Source: Bugulina stolonifera
Lineage: Eukaryota > Bryozoa > Gymnolaemata > Cheilostomatida > Bugulidae
Length of the DNA: 64,000 nucleotides
Direction of reading: 5' to 3'
Assembly: GCA_935421135.1 (NCBI GenBank)
Contig: OW285188.1
Coordinates: 9,528,733 to 9,592,732 of the forward strand
The position numbers and the translations under genes were made by a program. The notes beneath the pieces are model-generated. The model had not been told where the DNA came from, did no database searches, and was given only the letters and a program-made list of their open reading frames with translations. Below, piece by piece: positions 57,301 through 64,000 of the stretch (position 1 is the first letter of the stretch; each line of letters starts with the position of its first letter).

Positions 57301-58914
57301 TTTCAACGGGTGCGTCAAACCCAAAGAACTAAGTCTATTTGACTCGGAGCCATGCCCTGAGAAATTCTACTGAACTTAGAAGGGTCTTAGATTGATCATT
57401 AGCTCATTCCCTCAAGACCTTATAATTGATTTACGACTTTTAATGCCTTCCCATAGCAGAAATAAAGTACCATAGTAATTATATCTCGCATTAGACTTGC
57501 AGTTACTATGATATAAAAATCTATAAAGTAATCTAGTGTCATTCATAATCAGAGTGTCGTCTGTTGTTATTTTTGACCTCTTTCCCCTCAGACTTCAACA
57601 AAACTGGAACTGAAGCTTCAGGATTTCAAAAATAAGAAGAAACGAAACACCTACATACTCAGCCATAAAGTAGGTGAATATGCCATACTGTAAAAAATCC
57701 TGGCATTGATGTACATCTACATTGCAGTACTTACCCTAAATTTGCCATAGATTTTCCCGCCACACCGGCTACAGGACTTGAGTTGACAGTAACCACATAC
57801 ATAGCCTGCACTGCCAGCAAACTTGACTTTGTTACATATCCTACATGTGCTGGGGTCTGTGGTGGGTGACAGTAGACCCACTGAGTCTGAAACTGTCTTC
57901 TGTACTCTCTTTATATTGGCCTCCAGCCGCTTAACATCTTGCTCTAGATTGCTGCCACATGATCGGATAAACAAACATTACAAGTGGAACTCCATAGCAC
58001 AACTTTTCTAATTTTACTATAATGCATAATTTACACTCATAGCATGCATATTAAACACCCAGTACATGTATATTCTGTTGTAAGTGTATTTTTCACATGT
58101 GTTCTAAGCATTCAAAAACTTTGAAAGTTCCAATAATTGTACCATGATATTGGCCTAAACTTGCACAAAATTTAGGAATGGCATCAAGCCCCCAATCCCA
58201 TGTCTCAGTATTGGCCCAATACCCAAGCAAATGTTCTGAGTGACATGTTGCGTTTACATTGATTTGCAGTTTGGGTGGTTGCTATAAACTATAGAGCTCA
58301 GGCTACATATTGCGTACTATGGTTACACCCCTATCAGGTAGAAAACAAAACTCTGTGTCAATGGAATCCTCGTTTGCACATGCCCATGTGGATCACTACA
58401 CACGTTGCCATTACATTAGATAATGTCAAAACGCACGCTATACTAGTTTTACTTACAGCATTTAACATATGCTTGAATAATGTTCTGTTTCATCATGTTA
58501 AAACAGAAATGGTATATACCTTGCATTCAAAATAAGGATATATTAGTTATACTAGGTACATACAAAGTCAGTATATCTATAGTCATATATGGTATAACTA
58601 CATAAACGAATATCACTATTTACATTGTATATACAGTAGGTCTAATTTCAGGGTAAAACCTTCTTCGTATAGTAATATGTTCATATAACATGGTACAAAA
58701 ATAGAATCCAATGAACTTGTCATATGTCCCATGATTATAAATAGTTTGAGTTACATTGTACGTACTTGATGATATGCTCATCTCTCTTCTCCTCAGCTTT
58801 AGATCTCTTTACCACCGAGAGTATTATCTGCTGCTCTTCCTCGGTCAGGTGACTAATGTCTGGTTCAGGTGGTTCGCTTGGTAACCGTCTCGGACTAGTA
58901 GCTGTGGAAGCCAT
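20152..58914 (-). CDS. RIMS: RIM / regulating synaptic membrane exocytosis protein
   Basis: I reconstructed 32 coding exons that join in phase to 5283 nt, 1760 residues (human RIMS1 is about 1700). RIM is the active-zone scaffold that links Rab3 on vesicles, Munc13, RIM-BP and Ca2+ channels. Order seen: Rab-binding helix and 8-Cys zinc finger (about 15-140), long Ser/Pro/Arg linker, PDZ (about 724-815), C2A (about 870-1000), linker with RQLPQVP, C2B (about 1624-1740). The C-terminal VMVWGDYGKLDRKVFLGVAQ and the HSSQSSLDSS tail are RIM hallmarks. The start at 58914 (MASTATSP) is chosen because it has a purine at -3 and G at +4; an in-frame ATG 18 bases upstream has a weaker context. The exons span 38.8 kb. 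Whether it is the RIM-I or RIM-II type cannot be decided here. Exons are listed under the domain entries. Confidence 0.96.
21960..30623 (-). CDS. RIMS: RIM exons 20-29: linker with RIM-BP ligand, RRxS array and STDGS block
   Basis: Exons 30623-30512, 28599-28475, 28251-28219, 26578-26465, 25947-25845, 25644-25421, 25048-24931, 24306-23947, 23087-22995, 22301-21960. Exon 21 has PRRRQLPQVP (RQLPQVP about residues 1095-1101), the proline motif that in vertebrate RIMs binds the SH3 domains of RIM-BP. Exon 22 is a 33-nt microexon flanked by phase 1 introns, so it can be skipped in frame. Exons 24-25 (SDASEISEFSTRSAQSERPK then KFMHKMESRG) and 26 (SKDSTDGSVCSISSDSSN) match conserved vertebrate RIM blocks. 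Exon 27 carries six RRxS motifs. Exons 28-29 are less conserved. Confidence 0.88.
22302..22994. other. RIM intron 28
   Basis: AT-rich intron sequence; no repeat, mobile element or exon candidate seen. Confidence 0.5.
26579..28218. other. RIM intron 22 (1.6 kb)
   Basis: AT-rich; contains a short direct repeat around 28060-28120 (TAACTCATGGGGTTAGTATATC and a near copy, each described only in part). No coding exon recognised. Confidence 0.5.
30624..35395. other. RIM intron 19 (4.8 kb)
   Basis: The second longest RIM intron. At 30864 it has one end of a probable hAT element (CAGGGGTGCCCAAATAC, followed by TTGAGATCTTAC) with no matching second end found. Near 32870-32960 there is a degenerate TTATGCTATG repeat. 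A short acidic open stretch with splice-like borders at about 31750-31785 does not fit the phase of the neighbouring exons. Otherwise nothing recognised. Confidence 0.5.
30864..30905. mobile_element. One-ended hAT-like terminus
   Basis: CAGGGGTGCCCAAATACTTT followed by TTGAGATCTTAC has the typical form of a hAT terminal inverted repeat plus subterminal ATCTAC-like box. The opposite end and an 8-bp duplication were not found by eye, so it is probably a truncated copy. Confidence 0.45.
35396..38694 (-). CDS. RIMS: RIM exons 15-19: C2A domain and acidic stretch
   Basis: Exons 38694-38591, 38259-38129, 37410-37245, 36821-36726, 35504-35396. C2A runs from THVTGKLQMQLWYNVQQQEL through TKTVGRTREPEWRQSFTYQS and CPSEFLGEIAIDL to EALWYRLHHHDES. 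The aspartates that bind Ca2+ in synaptotagmin C2 domains are absent, as in other RIM C2A domains, so this is a Ca2+-independent C2. Exon 19 (SDTGSEVSELDIGED) corresponds to the acidic SDSDISDYEVDDG segment just after C2A in vertebrate RIMs. Confidence 0.93.
35800..36468. mobile_element. Non-autonomous hAT element in RIM intron 18
   Basis: The 669-bp element begins CAGGGTTGGGAAC and ends TTCCCAACCCTG, and is bounded on both sides by the identical 8-bp target duplication GCTATACT (35792-35799 and 36469-36476). Short inverted ends starting CAGGG plus an 8-bp duplication define the hAT superfamily. The inside is AT-rich, rich in TCGATT and ATCGA motifs, and has no transposase. Confidence 0.92.
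36920..36957. repeat. Short GAACGAGACAG direct repeat
   Basis: About three copies of an 11-bp unit (GAACGAGACGG/GAACGAGACAG) in RIM intron 17-18 region, between exons 18 and 17. Confidence 0.7.
37438..37757. repeat. Composite pentanucleotide array in RIM intron 16
   Basis: Three adjacent blocks: a TATAT/TTACAA 20-bp repeat (37438-37585), 21 copies of TGTAC (37586-37690, last unit TGTAT), and an ATATT pentamer block (about 37690-37755). All share a 5-bp period, as if one array changed base composition along its length. It starts 28 bp from the exon 17 acceptor. Confidence 0.93.
38931..39139. repeat. 21-bp tandem repeat, about ten copies, RIM intron 14
   Basis: Unit ATTCATACATGTACATACAAT with a few C/T changes and one six-base insertion (GTGCATGTACAT). 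The unit has no stop in several frames, so it mimics coding sequence on both strands, but it lies in the intron between exons 14 and 15. Confidence 0.93.
39350..41728 (-). CDS. RIMS: RIM exons 11-14: PDZ domain
   Basis: Exons 41728-41641, 41061-40948, 40390-40264, 39402-39350. Translation gives VIGHMILEKKPPNKPLGLRV, LGAFITAVARDSIADTFGHL and DEVTEWNARTLQGATAERVS, aligning with the RIM PDZ (LIGRVIL, LLGLKVVGG, LGAFITKVKKGSLADVVGHL, GDEVLEWNGKPLPGAT). The carboxylate-binding loop is PLGL. In known RIMs this PDZ binds the C termini of ELKS and of voltage-gated Ca2+ channels. The domain is spread over three exons, all joins in phase 1 except the last. Confidence 0.94.
39668..39693. repeat. Perfect 9-bp hairpin GGAGTTATC / GATAACTCC
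   Basis: Nine-base stem around the loop TTCCACT in RIM intron 13. It belongs to the dispersed hairpin type also seen near 1215, 6199, 11181 and 20485. Confidence 0.7.
39722..39832. repeat. Alternating purine-pyrimidine tract of ACATGTACGCGTACA type
   Basis: About 110 bp of GTACATGTACGCGTACATGT-like sequence, almost strictly alternating purine and pyrimidine and self-complementary in several places. Could form cruciform or Z-DNA. Confidence 0.7.
40757..40932. repeat. 20-bp tandem repeat, about nine copies, RIM intron 12
   Basis: Unit CATGTGACATACCAACTGGT with substitutions in the CATACC and CTGGT parts. It ends 15 bp from the donor of exon 12 (40948). Confidence 0.92.
42833..49617 (-). CDS. 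RIMS: RIM exons 4-10: disordered linker before the PDZ domain
   Basis: Exons 49617-49473, 49133-49007, 48240-48022, 47232-46982, 46386-46272, 44150-43942, 42915-42833. Most of it is low complexity and rich in Arg, Gln, Ser and Pro. Exon 9 is an exception: MLHADSLSSDPSDASRPPPP then KPYKSRKG and SSDEE...DDVESESIISEQG align closely with the block that precedes the PDZ domain of vertebrate RIMs (MLRNDSLSSDQSESVRPSPP, KPH, SSEEE, ESESVSEKG). Exon 6 starts with four tandem 10-residue repeats. Exon 10 is required to restore phase between exons 9 and 11 and has clean splice sites (CTGACAG / GCG|GTGAGC). Confidence 0.9.
43484..43535. repeat. CACGTACACGTACATGTA tract in RIM intron 9
   Basis: About 50 bp of alternating purine-pyrimidine sequence with several nested palindromes (TACACGTACACGTGCACGTA type). 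Confidence 0.65.
45913..46150 (-). mobile_element. tRNA-derived SINE, copy 1, in RIM intron 8
   Basis: Read on the minus strand the head is GGTGTTGGTGGCCGAGTGGT, with the A box TGGCCGAGTGG and, about 50 bases on, the B box GGTTCGAGTCCCACCA, the layout of a type II (Leu/Ser-like) tRNA. A tRNA-unrelated body follows (ACCTGGAGGTTTTCCTCC... to ...TGTGTTTGGCACCACAG). A second copy lies at 63119-63312. It is in the sense orientation of RIM. Confidence 0.88.
48129..48240 (-). repeat. RIMS: 30-bp coding minisatellite, four copies, at the start of RIM exon 6
   Basis: Encodes SHAAERSPVT, SHVAERSPVT, SHVAERSPVT and SHVAEMSPVA in tandem. The units differ by only a few bases. Each unit boundary reads CTAG|TCATG, like the real acceptor (TATAG|TCATG), so the array begins exactly at the splice site. 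Confidence 0.9.
49618..54551. other. RIM intron 3 (4.9 kb)
   Basis: Longest RIM intron. It contains the GC-richer MITE candidate at 51119-51385. The rest is AT-rich; no conserved exon or RNA gene was recognised. Confidence 0.5.
51119..51385. mobile_element. Candidate GC-richer MITE in RIM intron 3
   Basis: The 267-bp block is less AT-rich than its surroundings and has inverted ends: GTGTCTTCGCAACCT at the left and the complement of GTGTCTTCGCGACCT at the right, with a further matching CAGACCC(A/G)GGTC inside. A TA dinucleotide flanks both ends. No reading frame of interest. Superfamily not certain. Confidence 0.65.
54552..58914 (-). CDS. RIMS: RIM exons 1-3: Rab-binding helix and zinc finger
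   Basis: Exons 58914-58766, 57951-57735, 55160-54552. Exon 1 has DISHLTEEEQQIILSVVKRS, matching the DLSHLTEEERNII helix of RIMs. Exon 2 continues the helix (LEQDVKRLEANIKRVQKTV), then CRIC, CGYC and CSRC pairs; exon 3 begins TFWACNLC, completing eight zinc-binding cysteines at 86, 89, 102, 105, 110, 113, 127 and 130. The following KKQEISAKTGAWYTG matches the SGAWF Rab3-binding element of vertebrate RIM (KSGAWFFG). This block should bind Rab3 through the helix and GAWY element and Munc13 through the zinc finger. The rest of exon 3 is a disordered Ser/Thr/Pro stretch. Confidence 0.95.
55361..55450. repeat. Two direct copies of a 43-bp unit in RIM intron 2
   Basis: ATCTACACATATGTACATGT followed by ACATTGAGTGTAACAGTGAA occurs twice in direct succession, nearly identical. 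Confidence 0.8.
56428..56985. repeat. 19-bp degenerate tandem repeat, about 28 copies, RIM intron 2
   Basis: Unit GTATGACACATCGGTAGAT with many variants (CAGATCAGCACAC, CATCAGTAA and others). Two units carry a three-base insertion (CAGTTGTAGAT, CAGTCGTAGAT). The array divides into sub-blocks of similar variants. Confidence 0.92.
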
Positions 58915-61052
58915 TTCTATCACAACATCCACTCATTATCAGTGAACAGCCTCTAGTATCTATAGAACTAGAATTGATACTGCCAGTACTTACACTACAC
59001 AAAGCTGCGTTCATCTGATGAATGACAAGTATTGATTATTACGTGTACATGTTTTCTGTATTATTAAAATCAATGGATAGCTACTAAACGCATACTGGCT
59101 GTTCAACGATTTATGCATTCCAAACAGCACCGGTCAGTTAATTTCTTTTTACGGCCATCCTACTTTCAAATGAAGTGATTAATGTCATTAAATTTTCTAA
59201 AAAATACCGTGACTATTAAACTGCACCTCAATATTTGTTTTAACATTATAAACAACAAGTATTCTGTAACTAACCTTAATTCAACCAGTACAAGTCCTAA
59301 CTGGCAATATATATTCTGATTTACCAATAGCCACAAGCAAACCAGTATACCCAAAAATGAAATAGAAATAATAGATTCATAGTTGATGCAGCAAGAAAAA
59401 GGGAGTGAAGTTTCAGATGTTGCTGGTTGTACTAGTAGCAGTAGCAATTATTGGCACTTGTTGGTAACATAGTGCCAGTGAGCTGACTGCATTGAGTAAA
59501 ACAGGCAACACCGAATACCCCATCACTATAATACTTGATGTGTATTCACATGCATAAACTATGCACACGAATGATACAGGGTGCACATTCAATGGGTACC
59601 TTCCCTACTAGCAATTATAGGTAAGCTCAGAAAGACCAGGAAAAGGAGAGGACAACTTTAAATTAATAGGTACTTGTAACATGCAATATCTCTACTACAA
59701 ATTCTCACAGGTGGTTGTAGTACTTACATAAAGGAGTAAGACTTGCTGATACTTCTAAGCCCAAATATAACTAAACCGAAATGTGTTGTACATGCATATT
59801 ACAATGGCCACTACTCACAACTGTACATATTGTGATCTCCCAACTCATCTCTTACTACCTTTTATTCCGTCCACCTGTCGTCATTCCAAACCATATAGAT
59901 ATGCTATGTGTAGATTTTTTCTTGATCTGTTGTAAAATCAACAGTTTCATAATAATTATTATATAGTTTTTTCAAATTAAAATAATTTTAGAATCACAAA
60001 AATGCTGTCATTTTGTAGCACTTCTACTCACCAATGTTATCACTTCAAGTATAAAAATATTATACCGGTGTCGTATTTCGACATAAATATGATATACACA
60101 GTATATTGTATATACATTGTTAACTACTGTAATTGATTTTATGTTTACTTTGCAGGTAATCAAATGCTAGTGAAATTTTTACCAGTTTGTAGTTGGTTAC
60201 TCAGATAATGAGTAGAGATCAAGTTTGCTCCTGCATGAGTACGAGCCTACAAATAGAGTTTATACAATTATAATATTTGTATATAGAATATAATGCATGT
60301 ATTGTAACAATGCATGTAATTGTAATAAACAGCTGTCTATTAATTTGTTATGCATCCCAGATCAATCTTCATTTTGGTCTCTGCCCAAGGATGCTTGTAC
60401 CTGCTGCCGGGGAAACTCCAGCTAAAGCAGTGCTTTGAACGGCTGCAAAAGAGCCATTGAACAAATTAAAGAGCTGTCAAACAATTTCCACAAGTGTGTA
60501 CTTTCAAATCTATAGCTAACTCAAACATTGGGCGGGTTTGAGTTATTTCCAAAAGAACAAACGCGACAGCCAAACCTGAGCCAATGGCCAATTTTAATGC
60601 CTCAATTAGTTTGATAGGCACTCTCAGAAGTATGGCCTAGTAGTGTACCCTGGAAACTGACTAAGCTCAGCTAAATGAGCATGTATTATTATCCAGTTCG
60701 GACGTCAAATTTACCTAAGAATTATGTAATCATTGAGCAGATAGAATTCTTATCAAATGTAGAGAGAGGGAGACTAAGCTTTCATTGTAATATAAATGGT
60801 CGGCACCAGGGAACAACACAATACTTGCAATAGTCATAACTCTAATTTCTGATGCTCACTTCTGTATTAGTACAATATTGTTAACTGCACTTCAAATCAT
60901 CTTCAAAACAGGAATCGAGAAGTTGAATTCGGATTTGGTTTGTTTGCTAATGAGCTTGAGCAGTTGAGTTGAGCTCTTGGTATTGGATGCTGCCCAGTAC
61001 CAGCCAACCTCTTCTGGCAAAAAAGAGCATGGCCGTAACTATCTAGGCGGCT

Positions 61053-61075
61053 CAGGCGGCCCTAGCCGCCTGAAC
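61053..61075. repeat. GC-rich hairpin AGGCGGC...GCCGCCT
   Basis: AGGCGGCCCTAGCCGCCT forms a seven-base stem with a four-base loop in an otherwise AT-rich region. It lies at the left side of the candidate element described at 61029-61920. Confidence 0.7.
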
Positions 61076-61211
61076 TTTTTGCTAAAAGAAGAAAAAATTA
61101 AGCTAATATCGGAAGGCATAGTTACCGTGCCCCACATGATATAAACATACTCTAATGAAAATGATGCTACTATGTGTATCATTACATTAATGGCTAATTT
61201 TTGCGTGAAGC

Positions 61212-61300
61212 CACTGCTGATTTGATAGCGTAATTGGTATAGTGCTTGGTCTTCATGCATAGAGACACGAGTTCGAATCCCACTGAGAGACAATTTTTTT
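61212..61300 (+). mobile_element. tRNA-like sequence with Pol III boxes, probable SINE head
   Basis: TAGCGTAATTGGTA resembles an A box and GAGTTCGAATCCC a B box at normal spacing, followed by ACAATTTTTTT, a Pol III-type terminator. The acceptor stem and T stem do not pair properly, so this is not a functional tRNA gene but a tRNA-derived remnant, unrelated to the SINE at 45913 and 63119. Confidence 0.6.
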
Positions 61301-62527
61301 CATTTTAGTAATTCACTCAATTTGTTAGCTATACAATGACAATACTAATCTCATCTGTAAGATAGGATCACTGCATGTGTCATTCTGTATTCAACAATAG
61401 GAAATGCCCTAAGATTGCATGCACAGTGTGCCCACCCACCTCATTTGTTCCACTTCTAACACTGTTCTTCAGGGTTTGGGAACCCTAGAATACCACTCTC
61501 CATCTCTATCCATCAACTAAATTTGCACTATTTCCCGTCTTATTAATAATGTGTGTACATTTTTAGGCCTAAGTCATGTAATGATGTAAAGGACTACAAT
61601 GGTACGTCATGGCCAAGCCAAACAGAGAAGCACTATTTTGCAGTATACTAATTTGAAGTTTACTATTTGCAGATTACTATGCAACATTTTGTACTTTTGT
61701 ACCATCACGTATAGCTCAAATATGCATCAAAATGGCTGTTTTTGTGTGAATTTTCAAAAATTTTCTTGTGGGAGGTGCCCCACCCTCCTTCCCCCATCCC
61801 GCACACACCCTCCCCACACCGCTACTGTTAGCCAGTCCAATTTTGGCCGCCTCAACTTTTTCAAGAAAGTTACCCCCCTGAAGAGGGATTCAGTCCTTGG
61901 ATGGGAGTGTCTACTTTAGGGTGAGTGGGGTACCAAAATCCTGATTGAAAATGGGGTCAGTCTCTTGTCAAGTGGGGAGACTCGGACCTGATGCTGTCCG
62001 ACTCTGACCAGATGTCAGCAACTCAAAAGAAAGAGAGTGTAGAAGCTGTCTGCTCATATGTATGAATAGTAGCCAATAGCGTCGGAGGTAGTTGTGTGTG
62101 GCCAATGAGAGTCCGAAAGCAGTTCCTTATTGCAATAATGGTAAAAGTGGGAGTAATTAATTAATAAATCGAAGCGATCGCCTAATATGACTTCTTTTCG
62201 GTAAAACTTCTCGGGCTAATTGTAAACCATGAGCTCTAGATCTCTAGCACGTATCATAGATACACAATCGTTCGGCAATCTCAGCAGCGGTCATTGGCAA
62301 CGTGAAAAATTTTGATTTTGTTACTGAAAATCAAAGACAGATAGTGATAGTCAGTGAAAGCGAAATTAAATTTATTAAGATATTTTGTTGCTGTAACTCA
62401 CTAGACTGGTTCATTGACTGTAACTGTGTTTTCTTGTTATTGTAATTTTGGATTTTTTGTGTTACCGGGCACTTAACAAATATTCGAATATATATAATAA
62501 AAAAATATTGTATTCGATTTCGTCACA

Positions 62528-63820
62528 ATGAAGGTTAAAGTCTTGTCCCGTAATCCTGATGAATATGTAAGGGAGACAAAGCAGGATATAAATAAAGGTG
62601 AGATAATCAGACATCACAGAGGCAGGGAGTGAGACTAGAGACTGAGAGATATGATATGATTCAATTAATAGTTTTTTTAGAGTAGGTTTGGTAGGCATGC
62701 CAGATAAATAATATTAGTTTTGTACTCATATATGATATACTCATACTGTACTCAGTTACTTTTTTAGGATAGTTGAGAGGCCAGGTTCATTTTATGTCAA
62801 AGTCTGTTGGCATAACATAGTAATGCTGCAGAGCAGTCATCCTGTGGCCTATTGATTACTGTATCAAACTAGCTCTACTTAGTACTTGGTGTATTTGGTA
62901 TTCCTAGTCAGAAAGTCAGTTTGTAGCTTAGTAGCCAGCCTTAATTGTCACGGAGGGCTATTGGGCTACAGAATTACAGTGACTGAAATTAACTGTGATT
63001 GGCCCAGCTGTGTTTGACCTTCAACAATGTGAATAGGTACTTACTGTAGGATTTTGAACCTTGGCACAAAAAACAGTTTCAAGTATGGTAAATAGGTGTA
63101 ACATGTTTAATGACACGATATCCGTGGGGCCAAACACAATTCTTCAACATGGTTCCTAGAGCCAGATGTTGCTATAGTCCGATATAGCACGAAGGTGAAA
63201 CCTTCAGGACAAAAACCTCCAGGTCATTGGTGGGACACGAACCCACGTCCTTGCAGATAACATTGCTGCAAGACCAGAGTGACTAGCGCTAGACCACTCG
63301 GCCACCAACACCTATAACTGAAGTTTGTATATGTTTTATCTAGTGCAAAGAAACTTTGATCCATCGTTGCACCAGTTTACTGCCTCCAGAGAATATGTAC
63401 GAGCTCTGAATGCCACCAAGTTAGAGAGGGTTTTCGCAAAGCCTTTTGTTGGTTCCCTTGACGGACATAGTGAAGGTGTTACTGCGATGCTAAATAATCC
63501 TGTAGGCCTTTCCAAAATTGTAACAGCATCATATAATGGAGAGGTAAATATGTTTTATTATATTTCTAGTTTTTACACTATAATTGTATTAATAAATTCC
63601 CATATGTGGTTACTCTGGCAATCCGCTATGATCTACTTTATTGATATTATTGGTTGTGCGAAAGATGTACATACGTTTTGTGGGCCTACATAGTTTATGT
63701 ACACTGTTTTAGATCATGATGTGGGATTTACCTACTCGTAAGGCAATAACAAAGGTGACAGGCCATCAAGGGTGGGTGAGAGGCCTATGCTATCATCCAT
63801 CAGGCGAATATTTCTTCTCG
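62528..63820 (+). CDS. DCAF13: DCAF13 / Sof1-like WD40 protein (5' part; continues beyond the window)
   Basis: Exons 62528-62597, 63344-63543 and 63713-63820 join in phase; the last ends at a TCG|GTAAGC donor and the gene runs off the right edge. The protein starts MKVKVLSRNPDEYVRETKQD, then NFDPSLHQFTASREYVRALN, ATKLERVFAKPFVGSLDGHS, closely matching DCAF13 (MKVKMLSRNPDNYVRETK, RALNATKLERVFAKPF). WD40 repeats begin at SLDGHSEGVTAM...GEIMMWDLPT and continue with ITKVTGHQGWVRGLCYHPSG. DCAF13/Sof1 is a nucleolar component of the small-subunit processome needed for 18S rRNA maturation, and in animals also a CUL4-DDB1 substrate receptor. Intron 1 contains a SINE in antisense orientation. About 126 codons are present of an expected roughly 445. 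Confidence 0.95.
63119..63312 (-). mobile_element. tRNA-derived SINE, copy 2, in DCAF13 intron 1
   Basis: Same family as 45913-46150: the tRNA-like head (GGTGTTGGTGGCCGAGTGGT, then GTGTCCCACCA region) and the CACCAATGACCTGGAGGTTT body are shared. Relative to copy 1 it lacks several internal segments (for example the TTGCGTC stretch in the head and part of the body). It lies antisense to DCAF13, about 30 bp before the exon 2 acceptor. Confidence 0.86.
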
Positions 63821-64000
63821 GTAAGCAAGCTCTAAAGAAACCAATCTACCATAATACACAATATAGGCCTGCATGTACATGGAACTGCTAAGTGTGTGTT
63901 CTACTCTAGGCCTGTATCCTATGATTTGTGTATATTGCTAGTACTAAATACTAAATCGTTTTTTTTCAAATTGGCATTATTACATATATTGTAGGCCAAT

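Larger units (their letters stand above)
58915..62527. other. Intergenic region between RIM and DCAF13 (divergent)
   Basis: It should hold both promoters. The part from 61029 to 61920 has features of a mobile element (see separate entry). The rest is AT-rich with no recognised gene, although a tandemly open but unconserved stretch near 59781-59966 was examined and dismissed. Confidence 0.55.

Noticed and set aside
59166..59966. Open frames of 60-90 codons in the RIM-DCAF13 spacer
   Set aside because: No recognisable domain, no splice context and no similarity to known proteins; frames of this length are expected in this much DNA.
61212..61285. A functional tRNA gene
   Set aside because: Boxes A and B are present but the acceptor and T stems do not pair, so it is a tRNA-like remnant.

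Overview
The window is eukaryotic, AT-rich and intron-rich DNA from an animal. It holds five protein-coding genes. Four are recognisable by exon-level homology and one (the CHPF-like gene) is present as a tandem pair. I reconstructed the exons by hand from homology, GT-AG boundaries and codon phase, and the phases close without conflict in every gene. The species cannot be fixed. A RIM active-zone gene restricts it to animals. RIM C2 domains that look only moderately similar to vertebrate ones suggest a deep, possibly non-bilaterian lineage (sponge, placozoan or cnidarian grade), but this is inference.

Layout. (1) 1-4589 and 5257-10485, minus strand: two tandem paralogues of a chondroitin polymerizing factor (CHPF)-like Golgi protein. 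Copy A is cut by the left edge; copy B is complete (seven coding exons, 724 residues). Some exons of the two copies are nearly identical while neighbouring exons and introns are strongly diverged. (2) 12915-19596, plus strand: PSMC5/Rpt6, the proteasome 19S ATPase subunit 8, in eleven coding exons. Four of its introns carry four different minisatellites, and one of these duplicates a splice acceptor six times. (3) 20152-58914, minus strand: a RIM (RIMS) gene with 32 coding exons and 1760 residues. Domains run zinc finger, low-complexity linker, PDZ, C2A, linker with a RIM-BP-type SH3 ligand, a run of RRxS sites, C2B. It is convergent with PSMC5, 555 bp between stop codons. (4) 62528 to the right edge, plus strand: the first three exons of DCAF13/Sof1, a nucleolar WD40 protein of 18S rRNA processing, divergent from RIM.

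The non-coding part holds several small mobile elements: a 669-bp hAT-type element with a perfect 8-bp target duplication, a 568-bp Tc1/mariner-type MITE with 27-bp perfect inverted ends, a smaller GC-richer MITE candidate, two copies of a tRNA-derived SINE, and a second tRNA-like element. It also holds at least ten tandem-repeat arrays, a recurrent short hairpin built on GGAGTT...AACTCC, and a great many TACATGTA-type palindromes.

The genes do not form a pathway: extracellular-matrix glycan synthesis, proteasome, exocytosis and ribosome assembly are simply neighbours. The most unusual features are the exon-patch similarity of the CHPF-like pair, the repeated splice acceptors that each read Ala-Arg-stop in PSMC5, the coding minisatellite at a RIM exon edge, and the RRxS array in RIM.
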